Part shown: positions 1 to 7,571 of the stretch, in pieces
Layout: each line of letters opens with the position of its first letter
Position numbering within the stretch: position 1 is the first letter of the stretch
Assembly: GCA_011525915.1 (NCBI GenBank)
Contig: WYBM01000058.1
Span: 62,001-126,000, forward strand
Origin: Ardenticatenaceae bacterium
GTDB taxonomy: Bacteria > Chloroflexota > Anaerolineae > Promineifilales > Promineifilaceae
Direction: 5' to 3'
Length of the DNA: 64,000 bases
The notes under the pieces: generated by a model
What the model was told of the DNA's origin: nothing
The model's input: the letters and a program-made list of their open reading frames with translations, nothing else
Database searches by the model: none
Position numbers and translations under genes: made by a program

Positions 1-188
1 AGGGTCACGGCCGTGTCTAACTTCTCTCTTAGCGTTTTGGGCAAATTGGCCATCGCAGCCACATCCGGCACATACCTTTGGTACAGCCAGCCCCATAGTT
101 GTTGGGCGCGAAACGAGGGCTCGCCCAGGTCGGCCAATAGCTGAGTCAGTTCATCAAAATTGAGGTCGTAAAGGTTTTGTTTTTCCAT
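1..188 (-). CDS. rlmN: 23S rRNA (adenine2503-C2)-methyltransferase RlmN, N-terminal part only
   Basis: Reading the minus strand from the ATG at 188 gives 62 codons that run off the window edge. The visible protein starts MEKQNLYDLNFDEL and contains EPSFRAQQLWGWLYQ and LPKTLREKL. This is the typical N-terminal helical region of RlmN, a radical-SAM enzyme that methylates A2503 of 23S rRNA and A37 of some tRNAs. The CxxxCxxC iron-sulfur motif lies outside the window, so the catalytic part cannot be checked. A spacer of 51 bp separates it from the phosphatase gene, which is on the same strand and upstream of it, so the two may be co-transcribed. Confidence 0.85.
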   Translation of the reverse strand, partial: MEKQNLYDLNFDELTQLLADLGEPSFRAQQLWGWLYQRYVPDVAAMANLPKTLREKLDTAVT

Positions 189-239
189 AAGTTTGAAGAT
201 GAGGGGGTTTAAAGATGGAAGATTGCTGCTGCTAAAGCT

Positions 240-1064
240 CTAATCTCCGTGCTCTAACCTCTTCGCCAGCTCCATAATATCGACAAACACATCATCTGGT
301 GGTTGGCCGTTGGCCTGGGCCAATGCTTCGCGGGTGCTGATGCCAGAAAGGACAAGAATCGTATGCAGCCCGGCAGCTTTGCCCCCGGCAATGTCGGTGT
401 TAAGCCGGTCGCCGACCATCGCCGTGTTTTCCGGCGTCCCGTCCAGCCGCCGCAATGCTTCTTGAAACATGATCGCGCCGGGTTTACCAATAACGGTCGG
501 TGATACACCCGTGGCCGCCTGAATCAGCGCCAGGAACGCTCCGGCACCCGGCAGCGGACCCCATTCGCTGGGGTAGTTGACATCCGGGTTGGCGCCGATG
601 AAGCGAGCGCCGTCATTAATGCACACCGCCCCGGCGGCAAAGTCGGCGTAGGTGACGTCAGGCCAGAAGCCTACCACCACCACCTGAGCCCGCCGCCCTC
701 GTTCCATCACATCAGCGACACTGAGGATGGGAAAGCCGCGCTGTTGTATGGCCTGATGAAGCCCATCACCACCGACGATAAATACGTCTACAGTGGCCAG
801 TGGGGCTGGTGCCGTGGATGTGGCTAAAAAATCGGCGGTGGCGATGGCTGAAGTCACTATCTGGGCCGGTGCCACGGAAACGCCAAAACGGGCTAACTTT
901 GCCACATATTGGTCTGGTGTCTTGGACGCATTATTGGTCGCCAAGACAAAGTTGATCTGCTGCTGGTGCAGGGTCTTAAAAAAATCGGCCAGTCCAGGCA
1001 CGGCCGTGTCACCATGCCATAAAACACCGTCCATGTCTATGATCAAGTTTCGCAGATGTTTCAT
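240..1064 (-). CDS. HAD-IIA family sugar/nucleotide phosphatase, NagD-like
   Basis: A 274-residue protein of the NagD/phosphoglycolate-phosphatase type HAD hydrolases, which remove phosphate from small phosphorylated metabolites. HAD motif I is DMDG (residues 10-13, nucleophile Asp10), motif II is TNN (43-45), motif III lies around GKPG near 193, and motif IV is GDRLNTDIAG near 218-227. The C2-type cap between motifs II and III fits subfamily IIA. The length is normal for the family. No clear Shine-Dalgarno precedes the ATG at 1064. The gene is divergent from the glycosyltransferase at 1176. The substrate cannot be deduced. Confidence 0.85.
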   Translation of the reverse strand: MKHLRNLIIDMDGVLWHGDTAVPGLADFFKTLHQQQINFVLATNNASKTPDQYVAKLARFGVSVAPAQIVTSAIATADFLATSTAPAPLATVDVFIVGGDGLHQAIQQRGFPILSVADVMERGRRAQVVVVGFWPDVTYADFAAGAVCINDGARFIGANPDVNYPSEWGPLPGAGAFLALIQAATGVSPTVIGKPGAIMFQEALRRLDGTPENTAMVGDRLNTDIAGGKAAGLHTILVLSGISTREALAQANGQPPDDVFVDIMELAKRLEHGD

Positions 1065-1158
1065 TGTTTGTTATTGGGTCTCCAATGTTCAGCATTTGGT
1101 TGACTGACTTACTGAACAGCGATCTACTGATGACTGATTATAGCTCAAGCAGCGAATG

Positions 1159-1167
1159 TGTTATAAA
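1159..1167 (+). promoter_or_regulatory. Extended -10 promoter of the glycosyltransferase gene, probably leaderless
   Basis: TGT followed by TATAAA (1162-1167) forms an extended -10 element. Only 8 bases separate it from the ATG at 1176, so transcription would start at or next to the start codon. No Shine-Dalgarno is present in that gap. Confidence 0.5.
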
Positions 1168-1175
1168 TCGGCCCC

Positions 1176-2729
1176 ATGAGGAATCACGCTTGGATGTGGG
1201 GATTAGCGGTGTGGTTGGCCTTCTGGCTGCGGGTGCGCGGGTTGTTTGCCAATACATTCCACGCCGATGAAGCTCTGTTTGCTACCTGGGCCCGGCACAT
1301 TGCCACCTGGAAAGACCCCCTGCTGCTGACACAAGCTGTAGACAAGCCGCCGCTGCTATTTTACATGCAGGCACTCTTTTACCCACTGCAAGGTCCGGTA
1401 GAATGGGCGGCGCGGCTGCCCAATTTTATAGCCTCCATGTTATTGGTGCCGCTTACGGCCGTGCTCTTTCACCGCCTCTACGGTGGCAAAACGGGGGCGT
1501 TGGTGGCCGCTCTGGTAGTAGCTTGTTCTCCTCTAGCCATCCAGTTTAGCGCCACGGCCTTTACGGACCCGTTGTTGGTGTTCTGGCTGGTGGCTTCACT
1601 CTCAGTTATCAGTGTTCAGTATTCACTGTTCAGTAAGCTAGCCGCCTGCAACAGATCACCAATGAATGGGCACCGCTTGTCGGCTGCGGCCGGCTTCCTC
1701 TTTGGCCTGGCTGTGGCCACAAAATATCAGGCATGGCTTTTTCTGCCGCTCATGGGCGGGGTGGGGTGGCTGGGCAGCGGCGGCCGCCCCCCCCGCCACT
1801 TTTGGGTCTATTGGTTTGTGGGATTGCTGCCCTTGCTGGGAGGGGTATTCTTCTGGGAAGTGGCGCGAACGGGGGCATTTTCCCTCTGGTCGGCGCAGAT
1901 CGGTAATTTTGGCGGTGTGCGGCTGGCCTGGTCATGGGAATTGTGGCCGCGGTTGGCGGCGTGGGGCGGACTGGGGGGCACGGCCGTGCCCGTTTTCCTG
2001 CTGCCCTTGTTGTTGTTGAGCATGGTGGGGCTGGCCTGGCGCACATGGCGGGTAGATGACGCGGCCGGCCGCCTGGATTGGCTGCTGGTGTTTTTTGTGG
2101 CGGCTTACTTTGTGTTTCACTGGCTCACGGCCGTGCCCGTTTGGGACCGTTATTGGCTGCCGCTTGTGCCCCTGGTTGCTATCTTATTAGGACGCGGCTG
2201 GCAGCAGGTGGCCGCTTGGTGGCCATACCAGATTCTCCCAGATGAGCATCACGGAAAGGTTGCAACCCTTCGGGCAAAAACCTGTAGGCCTTATCTACGT
2301 CTTTGTCTTTTTCTGGTTTTGTTAACGATCTTACTGCTTCCGGCGTGGCCAGCGCGATACGGGCGTTATCCTGTAGGGGGGCAGCCAGCCGCTGACGGGG
2401 GTGCCGCCCACATTGCCGCGGTGGTGCAGGAGGCGTCTTATGGCACGGTTTTATATGACCATTGGTTTAGCTGGCAGTGGCGCTACTACTTTTTTGACAA
2501 GGGCGTTTACGTCAGTTGGTTCCCGCATGGTCAGGCGCTGGCCACGGAGCTGACCGTTTTTGGTAGAGACGGCAACCCTCATTATTTGACTCTGCCGGAC
2601 ACGGCCGTAAGCCAGCCCATTATCCGGGCGGTGCAGGCGGCCGGCTTTACTTTGCAGCCCGTTGCTAACGCAGGTAACATCGTTCTCTATCAAATCTTTC
2701 CCATTGGGGGTTCAGGTGGTAAAGAGTAA
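1176..2729 (+). CDS. Polytopic membrane glycosyltransferase, GT39/ArnT-like (PMT family)
   Basis: A 517-residue membrane protein with many hydrophobic segments. The first extracytoplasmic loop carries the acidic motif HADE (residues 29-32) and, further on, DKPPLLFYMQAL, as in ArnT/PMT-type transferases that use polyprenyl-phosphate sugars. Such enzymes glycosylate lipids or proteins on the outer face of the membrane. The stretch around VISVQYSLFSK comes from a heptad DNA repeat (1602-1636) and looks like an insertion in a loop. The next gene overlaps its 3' end, suggesting one operon. Donor and acceptor are unknown. Confidence 0.75.
   Translation: MRNHAWMWGLAVWLAFWLRVRGLFANTFHADEALFATWARHIATWKDPLLLTQAVDKPPLLFYMQALFYPLQGPVEWAARLPNFIASMLLVPLTAVLFHRLYGGKTGALVAALVVACSPLAIQFSATAFTDPLLVFWLVASLSVISVQYSLFSKLAACNRSPMNGHRLSAAAGFLFGLAVATKYQAWLFLPLMGGVGWLGSGGRPPRHFWVYWFVGLLPLLGGVFFWEVARTGAFSLWSAQIGNFGGVRLAWSWELWPRLAAWGGLGGTAVPVFLLPLLLLSMVGLAWRTWRVDDAAGRLDWLLVFFVAAYFVFHWLTAVPVWDRYWLPLVPLVAILLGRGWQQVAAWWPYQILPDEHHGKVATLRAKTCRPYLRLCLFLVLLTILLLPAWPARYGRYPVGGQPAADGGAAHIAAVVQEASYGTVLYDHWFSWQWRYYFFDKGVYVSWFPHGQALATELTVFGRDGNPHYLTLPDTAVSQPIIRAVQAAGFTLQPVANAGNIVLYQIFPIGGSGGKE
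1602..1636 (+). repeat. Five tandem heptads (TCAGTNN type) inside a coding region
   Basis: The 35 bases divide into TCAGTTA, TCAGTGT, TCAGTAT, TCACTGT and TCAGTAA. They share the TCAGT unit of the intergenic repeats at 17081, 38527 and 61744. Heptamer tandem repeats of this kind are known from cyanobacteria (STRR sequences). Here they sit within the glycosyltransferase gene and keep the frame open. Confidence 0.7.
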
Positions 2730-5691
2730 GTGGCAGGCGGCAGATCGCCGCAACCTTTCACCAATCGCCGGGTACAGCATATATTTTGTTCCTCCCCTAT
2801 TGTTTTTGGGGCTGCTGCTGGTCTTTTTCCACAAAATGGCTTTCAGTAACCTCATCCTGGCCCGAGGGGATACGTTTTTGTATTTCTACCCATACTGGCA
2901 GGCGGCGGCGGCGGCCTTGCGTGACGGCCGTATCCCCTGGTGGAACCCTTCCCTGTTTATGGGGTCGCCGTTGGTGGCTAACAGCCAGGTAGGGTTTTTC
3001 TATCCACTTAACTGGCCGTTGTGGTGGTGGTTGGAGACGCCTTATGCCGTCAGCGCTTCCATTTTGTTGCATCTGGCTGTTGGTGGGGCTGGGGCTTACC
3101 TGGCCGGGCGCCACCTGTTGGGTTTAGACCGCTGGGCGGGGTTGGTGACGGCCGTGCTTTTTGCGCTTGGCGGCTATGTCACGGCCCAGGTAGAACATGT
3201 CAATCAATTACAGGGCATAGCCTGGCTGCCCTGGTATCTGGTGGTCATAGGTTGGTGTGCGGCTGATACGCGGCAGCCTGCGGCCGTCAAAATAGGTGGC
3301 GCGACAGCCGCCTTTTCGGCGCTGCTTGCCGTGCAGCTGTTGGCCGGGCACACCCAAACGGCTTTTATCAGCGGTGTCACCCTCTTGCTCTGGTTGAGCG
3401 CGGCGCTGGCAGCCCAGCGCCTGTTACGGCATACCGCCTACGGTTTACAGTTTACCTTTCATTGGCGGCGTCTCCAACGTCATATGCCTCTGGCCCTGCT
3501 GTTGGGAGGCGGGCTGGCGGTGCTGCTCACGGCCGTGCAGCTTTTGCCTACGTGGGAGCTCACCCATTATTCCAGCCGTCAGGGCGGCCTGCCTGTCAAC
3601 GAGGTCTTAAGCTTTTCGCTGTCTCCCCTTTTGCTGGCCCGGGCCTTTCTGCCCGCCTATGGTCAATCATTGTTTAGTGAGTATGTGGCCTTTTTGCCGT
3701 TGACGGCCGTGGTTCTGGCTGTCATCGGCGCCTGGCAGTGGCGGCGCTGGCCGGGCCTTTTCCCAGCAGCGGTGTTGGTGGCCGTGGGGTTATTGCTGGC
3801 GTTAGGCGTCTTTAACCCGGCCAACTGGCTGCTGGCCCGGCTGCCGGTGTTTAACCTCTTTCGTGTGCCGGCGCGCTGGCTGGTCATGGTGACGCTGGGC
3901 CTGGCGCTGTTAGCTGGTGCCGGCTTTCAGGTGGTGTTGTACCGGTATTACCAGCGCTCGCGCCGCTGGGAAGATGTGCCAGAACAGGCCAGGGAAAGTC
4001 TGGTACACATCGAACGCCCACTGCGCGGCGGCCTTTATCTGTTGGTAGGGCTGATGGCCTGGAATGCCCTGGCCGGTTTCCTGGTCTTTTTTATCCCTAC
4101 GGGGCCAGAAGCGCCATTTGAAGCGATAAAACCGCTCACGTTAGGGTTATGGTTGGCGGAGATTGGGCTGGCTTATTGGATTTTAACCGGGGAGAGACCG
4201 GTGTATGCCCGTGACGGCCGTTTTAAGCTCGGCCTCAAGCGTTCTCAGCCTCGTTCTCCCTTTTGGCTGCTGCTCATCATGGTGACCGTGCTTTTCCTGG
4301 CTTCGCGCACGCATCCTTATCATAACTTGACCACCCCCGAAGCGTACTTTGATCTGCGCCCACCCATCGCGCGTTTGCAAGCGGCCAGCTGCCAGCCGCC
4401 CGTCGTCAGTGACCACTGTTCCCCTGACAGGTTTCTAAGCTTGTCTAACATCTTTTTTGATGTCGGCGACCAGGCAGAAATTGACACGATCTATGCCGAC
4501 CAACTGCCGGAAACGGCGCGGTATGATTACACGGTAGCTGTTAAACACAAAGAGGTTATTGGGCCCAATTTACCAATGGCCTTTGGTCTGGCGGCCGTCG
4601 ATGGCTTTGATGGCGGCATCTTGCCATTGCGTTCTTATTCGGCGTTAATGCAGTTAATTCTGCCGGCAGAGGTACAGACAACAGACGGCCGTTTGCGTGA
4701 ACACCTGACGGCCGTGCCCGATGCCCGCTGGCTTGATCTGTTTAATGCCCGTTTTCTGATCACCGATAAGACCGGTGACGTATGGCGGCAAACCGATTTC
4801 CAGAAGCATAACGTTTACTTTGATTTGCAGCATCCGCTGACGTTGGCTGCGGGTGAATCGTTTACAGTGGCCTATACCCCTTCATTTCCGGCATCTGCCC
4901 TGTTGATGCTGGTGGAAGGCGAACCTGGCGTGGTGCAGATAACAACGGCGGCGGGTGAAACGTGGCGGGCAGCTCCTTTGGCTGTGGCTGGCGGCCTGGT
5001 ACAGGCATCTGGCCCCCTGCCCAGCAGTCGCTCGCCGTTTACCCCTCAGAGCATCACCTTTCATGCCGTTCATGGAGAATGGCGCCTGTTGGCGGCAACG
5101 TTGTTGAACGAGGCAGATGGAACATTTATGCCCCTGACACTGGGTAATTACCGGCTTATTTATTCAGGCGACGTAAAAATCTACGAAAATCTGGATGTGC
5201 TGCCGCGCGCTTTTATGGTGCATGATTGGCAGTGGCAGCCAGACGTGCCCACAAGCGTGGCGGCGATGAAAAACGAGGGGTTTGATCCCGGGCAGACGGC
5301 CGTGTTGGTGGCCCAAAATTTACCTCTCACCGCGCCCATCCCTTTGGCGGGGCAGCCACAGGAGACGGGGGTGGACATCATCTACTATGAGCCGGGCCAC
5401 ATTACCTTGCGTACAGACAATGACACAGAGGGTTTTTTGCTGCTGACGGAGGCGTTTTACCCAGGCTGGCAGGCGAGCGTAGATGGTGAGCCTGTACCCG
5501 TTTATCAGGCGGATGGTTATTTTCAAGGTGTATTTGTCCCCACGGGAACGCATCAGGTACGTTTTGTGTTTGTGCCCACTGGCTTGGGGTACGGTCGTCT
5601 CTTTTCTTTTGCTGGCCTGGCCCTCTGGCTTATTCTGATAGGTGTATTAGGAATACACCATTATGGGCATAAACAAAGAAATTCGCCGTAG
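2716..5691 (+). CDS. YfhO-family large membrane protein, probable glycosyltransferase
   Basis: About 990 residues. The N-terminal half has a dozen or more membrane segments, and the C-terminal third is a soluble beta-rich domain followed by a last membrane helix. Near the start it has the GDTFLYFYPYWQ and WWNPSLFMGSPL motifs, and at the end EAFYPGWQASVDGEPV, both characteristic of the YfhO family. Bacillus YfhO and Listeria homologues are implicated in glycosylating lipoteichoic acid, so a role in decorating envelope polymers is likely but inferred. I chose GTG at 2716 because GGGG precedes it by a few bases; an ATG at 2662 would overlap the upstream gene by 68 bp. The following gene is 115 bp away. 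Confidence 0.75.
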   Translation: MVKSKWQAADRRNLSPIAGYSIYFVPPLLFLGLLLVFFHKMAFSNLILARGDTFLYFYPYWQAAAAALRDGRIPWWNPSLFMGSPLVANSQVGFFYPLNWPLWWWLETPYAVSASILLHLAVGGAGAYLAGRHLLGLDRWAGLVTAVLFALGGYVTAQVEHVNQLQGIAWLPWYLVVIGWCAADTRQPAAVKIGGATAAFSALLAVQLLAGHTQTAFISGVTLLLWLSAALAAQRLLRHTAYGLQFTFHWRRLQRHMPLALLLGGGLAVLLTAVQLLPTWELTHYSSRQGGLPVNEVLSFSLSPLLLARAFLPAYGQSLFSEYVAFLPLTAVVLAVIGAWQWRRWPGLFPAAVLVAVGLLLALGVFNPANWLLARLPVFNLFRVPARWLVMVTLGLALLAGAGFQVVLYRYYQRSRRWEDVPEQARESLVHIERPLRGGLYLLVGLMAWNALAGFLVFFIPTGPEAPFEAIKPLTLGLWLAEIGLAYWILTGERPVYARDGRFKLGLKRSQPRSPFWLLLIMVTVLFLASRTHPYHNLTTPEAYFDLRPPIARLQAASCQPPVVSDHCSPDRFLSLSNIFFDVGDQAEIDTIYADQLPETARYDYTVAVKHKEVIGPNLPMAFGLAAVDGFDGGILPLRSYSALMQLILPAEVQTTDGRLREHLTAVPDARWLDLFNARFLITDKTGDVWRQTDFQKHNVYFDLQHPLTLAAGESFTVAYTPSFPASALLMLVEGEPGVVQITTAAGETWRAAPLAVAGGLVQASGPLPSSRSPFTPQSITFHAVHGEWRLLAATLLNEADGTFMPLTLGNYRLIYSGDVKIYENLDVLPRAFMVHDWQWQPDVPTSVAAMKNEGFDPGQTAVLVAQNLPLTAPIPLAGQPQETGVDIIYYEPGHITLRTDNDTEGFLLLTEAFYPGWQASVDGEPVPVYQADGYFQGVFVPTGTHQVRFVFVPTGLGYGRLFSFAGLALWLILIGVLGIHHYGHKQRNSP

Positions 5692-5805
5692 CCTTGCTAG
5701 ACGCGCCGTGTTAACTAAAATTGGTGGACGGCAAGCTGAACTGTCACTAGCCAACGGCCGTTGCCGGTTTCATCATTTACAAAAAAATCCAAAAGGGAGA
5801 ATATC

Positions 5806-6930
5806 ATGGCAAGGAAAAAAGTACGTGTGGCCATCATCGGCGTGGGGAATTGCGCCAACTCGCTGGTTCAGGGTGTCCACTATTACAAAGATGCGGCCGA
5901 TGATGCGGAAATCCCCGGACTGATGCATGCCACTATAGGCGGCTATCACGTGCGGGACATCGAATTTACGGCAGCGTTTGACGTGGTTAAAGGGAAGGTG
6001 GGCCTCGATCTCAGTGAGGCCATATGGGCCCCCCCTAACAACACCATTAAATTCACTGACGTCCCCCACATGGGAGTTAGGGTGCATCGCGGTATGACCC
6101 ACGATGGTCTGGGTAAATATGTCAGCACCGTCGTAGAGAAGGCGCCCGGCCCTACCGATGATATCATTGGCATTCTCAAAGCGACAAAGACCGATGTGGT
6201 GGTGAATTTTATGCCTGTGGGTTCAGAGATGGCCACCAAGTGGTATGTCGAACAGGCCATTGAAGCCGGGTGTGCTTTTGTGAATGGCATTCCTGTTTTT
6301 ATTGCCTCTTCGCCATATTGGAGTAAGCGGTTTATTGAGGCCGGGTTACCCATCATTGGTGATGACATAAAAAGTCAGGTAGGGGCTACCATTACCCACC
6401 GTGTCCTGACCAACTTGTTTAAGGATCGGGGTGTTCATGTGGATCGCACTTACCAGCTAAACTTTGGCGGCAACATGGATTTTTACAACATGTTGGAACG
6501 CGACCGTCTGGAATCGAAGAAGATCTCCAAGACCAACGCCGTGACCAGCCAGCTGCCTTATGAGTTGGGTGAGGAAAACGTGCATGTTGGTCCCAGTGAT
6601 TACGTGCCGTGGCTGACAGACCGCAAGTGGTGTCACATCCGTATGGAAGGGCGTGCCTTTGGTGATGTGCCCTTAAACCTGGAACTTAAACTAGAGGTTT
6701 GGGATTCGCCCAATTCAGCCGGTGTGATCATTGATGCGGTGCGCTGCGCCAAGCTGGCATTGGATCGCGGCTTAAGCGGGCCCATGAATGCGCCCTCTTC
6801 GTATTTCATGAAATCACCGCCGCAGCAGTTTACCGATGATGTGGCCCGCCGCTTGGTGGAAGAGTTTATAGGCACGGATGGTGTTGAAACGCCCACCAAT
6901 GGTCAGGTAGTCACCGCCGAAGGCGCCTGA
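5806..6930 (+). CDS. ino1: Inositol-3-phosphate synthase
   Basis: Converts glucose 6-phosphate to 1D-myo-inositol 3-phosphate with NAD+ as internal cofactor. The 374-residue protein begins MARKKVRVAIIGVGNCANS, a Rossmann NAD-binding glycine motif. It later shows NFMPVGSE, GDDIKSQVGAT and LNFGGNMDFYNM, the conserved block of the short, actinobacterial/archaeal class of the enzyme, and WDSPNSAGVIIDAVR near the C-terminus. The ATG at 5806 is preceded by AAAAGGGAGA at a good distance. A rho-independent terminator follows at 6962. Inositol phosphate could feed inositol phospholipids or inositol-derived solutes. A PIG-L deacetylase is encoded at 54787, but no pathway link is visible. Confidence 0.92.
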   Translation: MARKKVRVAIIGVGNCANSLVQGVHYYKDAADDAEIPGLMHATIGGYHVRDIEFTAAFDVVKGKVGLDLSEAIWAPPNNTIKFTDVPHMGVRVHRGMTHDGLGKYVSTVVEKAPGPTDDIIGILKATKTDVVVNFMPVGSEMATKWYVEQAIEAGCAFVNGIPVFIASSPYWSKRFIEAGLPIIGDDIKSQVGATITHRVLTNLFKDRGVHVDRTYQLNFGGNMDFYNMLERDRLESKKISKTNAVTSQLPYELGEENVHVGPSDYVPWLTDRKWCHIRMEGRAFGDVPLNLELKLEVWDSPNSAGVIIDAVRCAKLALDRGLSGPMNAPSSYFMKSPPQQFTDDVARRLVEEFIGTDGVETPTNGQVVTAEGA

Positions 6931-6961
6931 TTTCTTTTTTTGCCCCTATTATTGTAGACAG

Positions 6962-6992
6962 CAGACGGCCGTAGCAGGCCGTCTGTTTTTTT
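6962..6992 (+). terminator. Rho-independent terminator of ino1
   Basis: Stem CAGACGGCC (6962-6970) pairs with GGCCGTCTG (6977-6985) around the loop GTAGCA, followed by seven T residues (6986-6992). The 5' arm contains part of an ACGGCCGT palindrome. Confidence 0.92.
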
Positions 6993-7048
6993 GTCGGCAA
7001 AAATTGTCGCTTTGCTGACCAATTTCTTAAATCGGCCCATTTTCGGGG

Positions 7049-7077
7049 TTGACGCACGGTTATGCCTGTGTTATAGT
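7049..7077 (+). promoter_or_regulatory. Strong sigma-70-type promoter upstream of the leader ORF and ABC exporter
   Basis: TTGACG (7049-7054), a 17-bp spacer, then TATAGT (7072-7077). A TG one base before the -10 makes it an extended -10 as well. Transcription would start near 7084, about 60 bases before the small ORF at 7146. Confidence 0.8.
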
Positions 7078-7145
7078 GCCCATTGCTGCAGGTAAGATGA
7101 ATATCTAACATCATGCCTGTAAGACTACAAAGGAGTAAGGCGCAA

Positions 7146-7265
7146 ATGGAAAACAACATGACCATCATCATCCGCACTTGGACTTATGTCTCTGCTGCTC
7201 CCTTCGCCGGTGGCAGTGGTGATGCCTGTCGCGCCTGTGACCCAGGGGGTTTTAGACCTATCTAA
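7146..7265 (+). CDS. 39-residue putative leader peptide of the ABC exporter operon
   Basis: This small ORF starts with ATG at 7146, preceded by AAAGGAG (7129-7135) at 10 bases, and ends with TAA at 7263. The peptide begins MENNMTIIIRTWTYVSAAP, then a Gly-rich stretch, two Cys in CRAC, and ends GGFRPI. I recognise no protein family. A strong promoter precedes it, and two intrinsic terminators (7291 and 7347) lie between it and the two ABC exporter genes. This is the layout of ribosome-mediated attenuation, as described for the bmrB leader of Bacillus subtilis bmrCD and for antibiotic-responsive leaders found by term-seq. If so, ribosome stalling on this ORF would open transcription into the exporter. 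It could alternatively be an independent small protein or a chance ORF on a small RNA. Confidence 0.6.
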   Translation: MENNMTIIIRTWTYVSAAPFAGGSGDACRACDPGGFRPI

Positions 7266-7290
7266 AAATCCTCGTTTTTAACGAAACCGC

Positions 7291-7331
7291 AACGGTCACG
7301 GCGCAACCTGAAAGAGCCCGTGGCCGTTTTT
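7291..7331 (+). terminator. First terminator (putative attenuator) after the leader ORF
   Basis: AACGGTCACGG (7291-7301) pairs with CCGTGGCCGTT (7318-7328), 11 pairs with one G-T wobble, followed by a T run (7327-7331) and TTTC. It starts 26 bases after the leader stop codon. Its 3' arm CCCGTGG (7317-7323) could alternatively pair with CCACGGG (7350-7356) of the next hairpin, giving a possible antiterminator. Confidence 0.75.
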
Positions 7332-7346
7332 GTTTCTAAGTGTGTG

Positions 7347-7389
7347 ACGCCACGGGAAAGATTATTCTCGTGGCGTTTTGTTGTTTTTT
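7347..7389 (+). terminator. Second tandem terminator before the ABC exporter
   Basis: ACGCCACGGGAA (7347-7358) pairs with TTCTCGTGGCGT (7365-7376), 12 pairs with one wobble, followed by TTTG, TTG and six T residues (7384-7389). Both terminators lie inside the transcript that would have to reach the exporter genes. Confidence 0.75.
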
Positions 7390-7571
7390 GAATGTGACAC
7401 AGGGTGTCAGGAATGAAAAGTAGTATGCAGATTGACAGATAGGAATGTGTTCAACGGCCGTGTTGCCCCAGGCGCAATGCGATGTCCCGCAAGCAAGAAG
7501 AATTAAAGTATGGTGGGGTCTGAAGACCGACCCGCGCCCCTAGAACAGACGTGAACTGCAAGAGGAAAACC

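Noticed and set aside
1087..1140. Fourth copy of the TCAGT hairpin element
   Set aside because: There are GTTCAG/CTGAAC and TACTGATGACTGATTA stretches, but the order and length do not match the three clear copies well enough.
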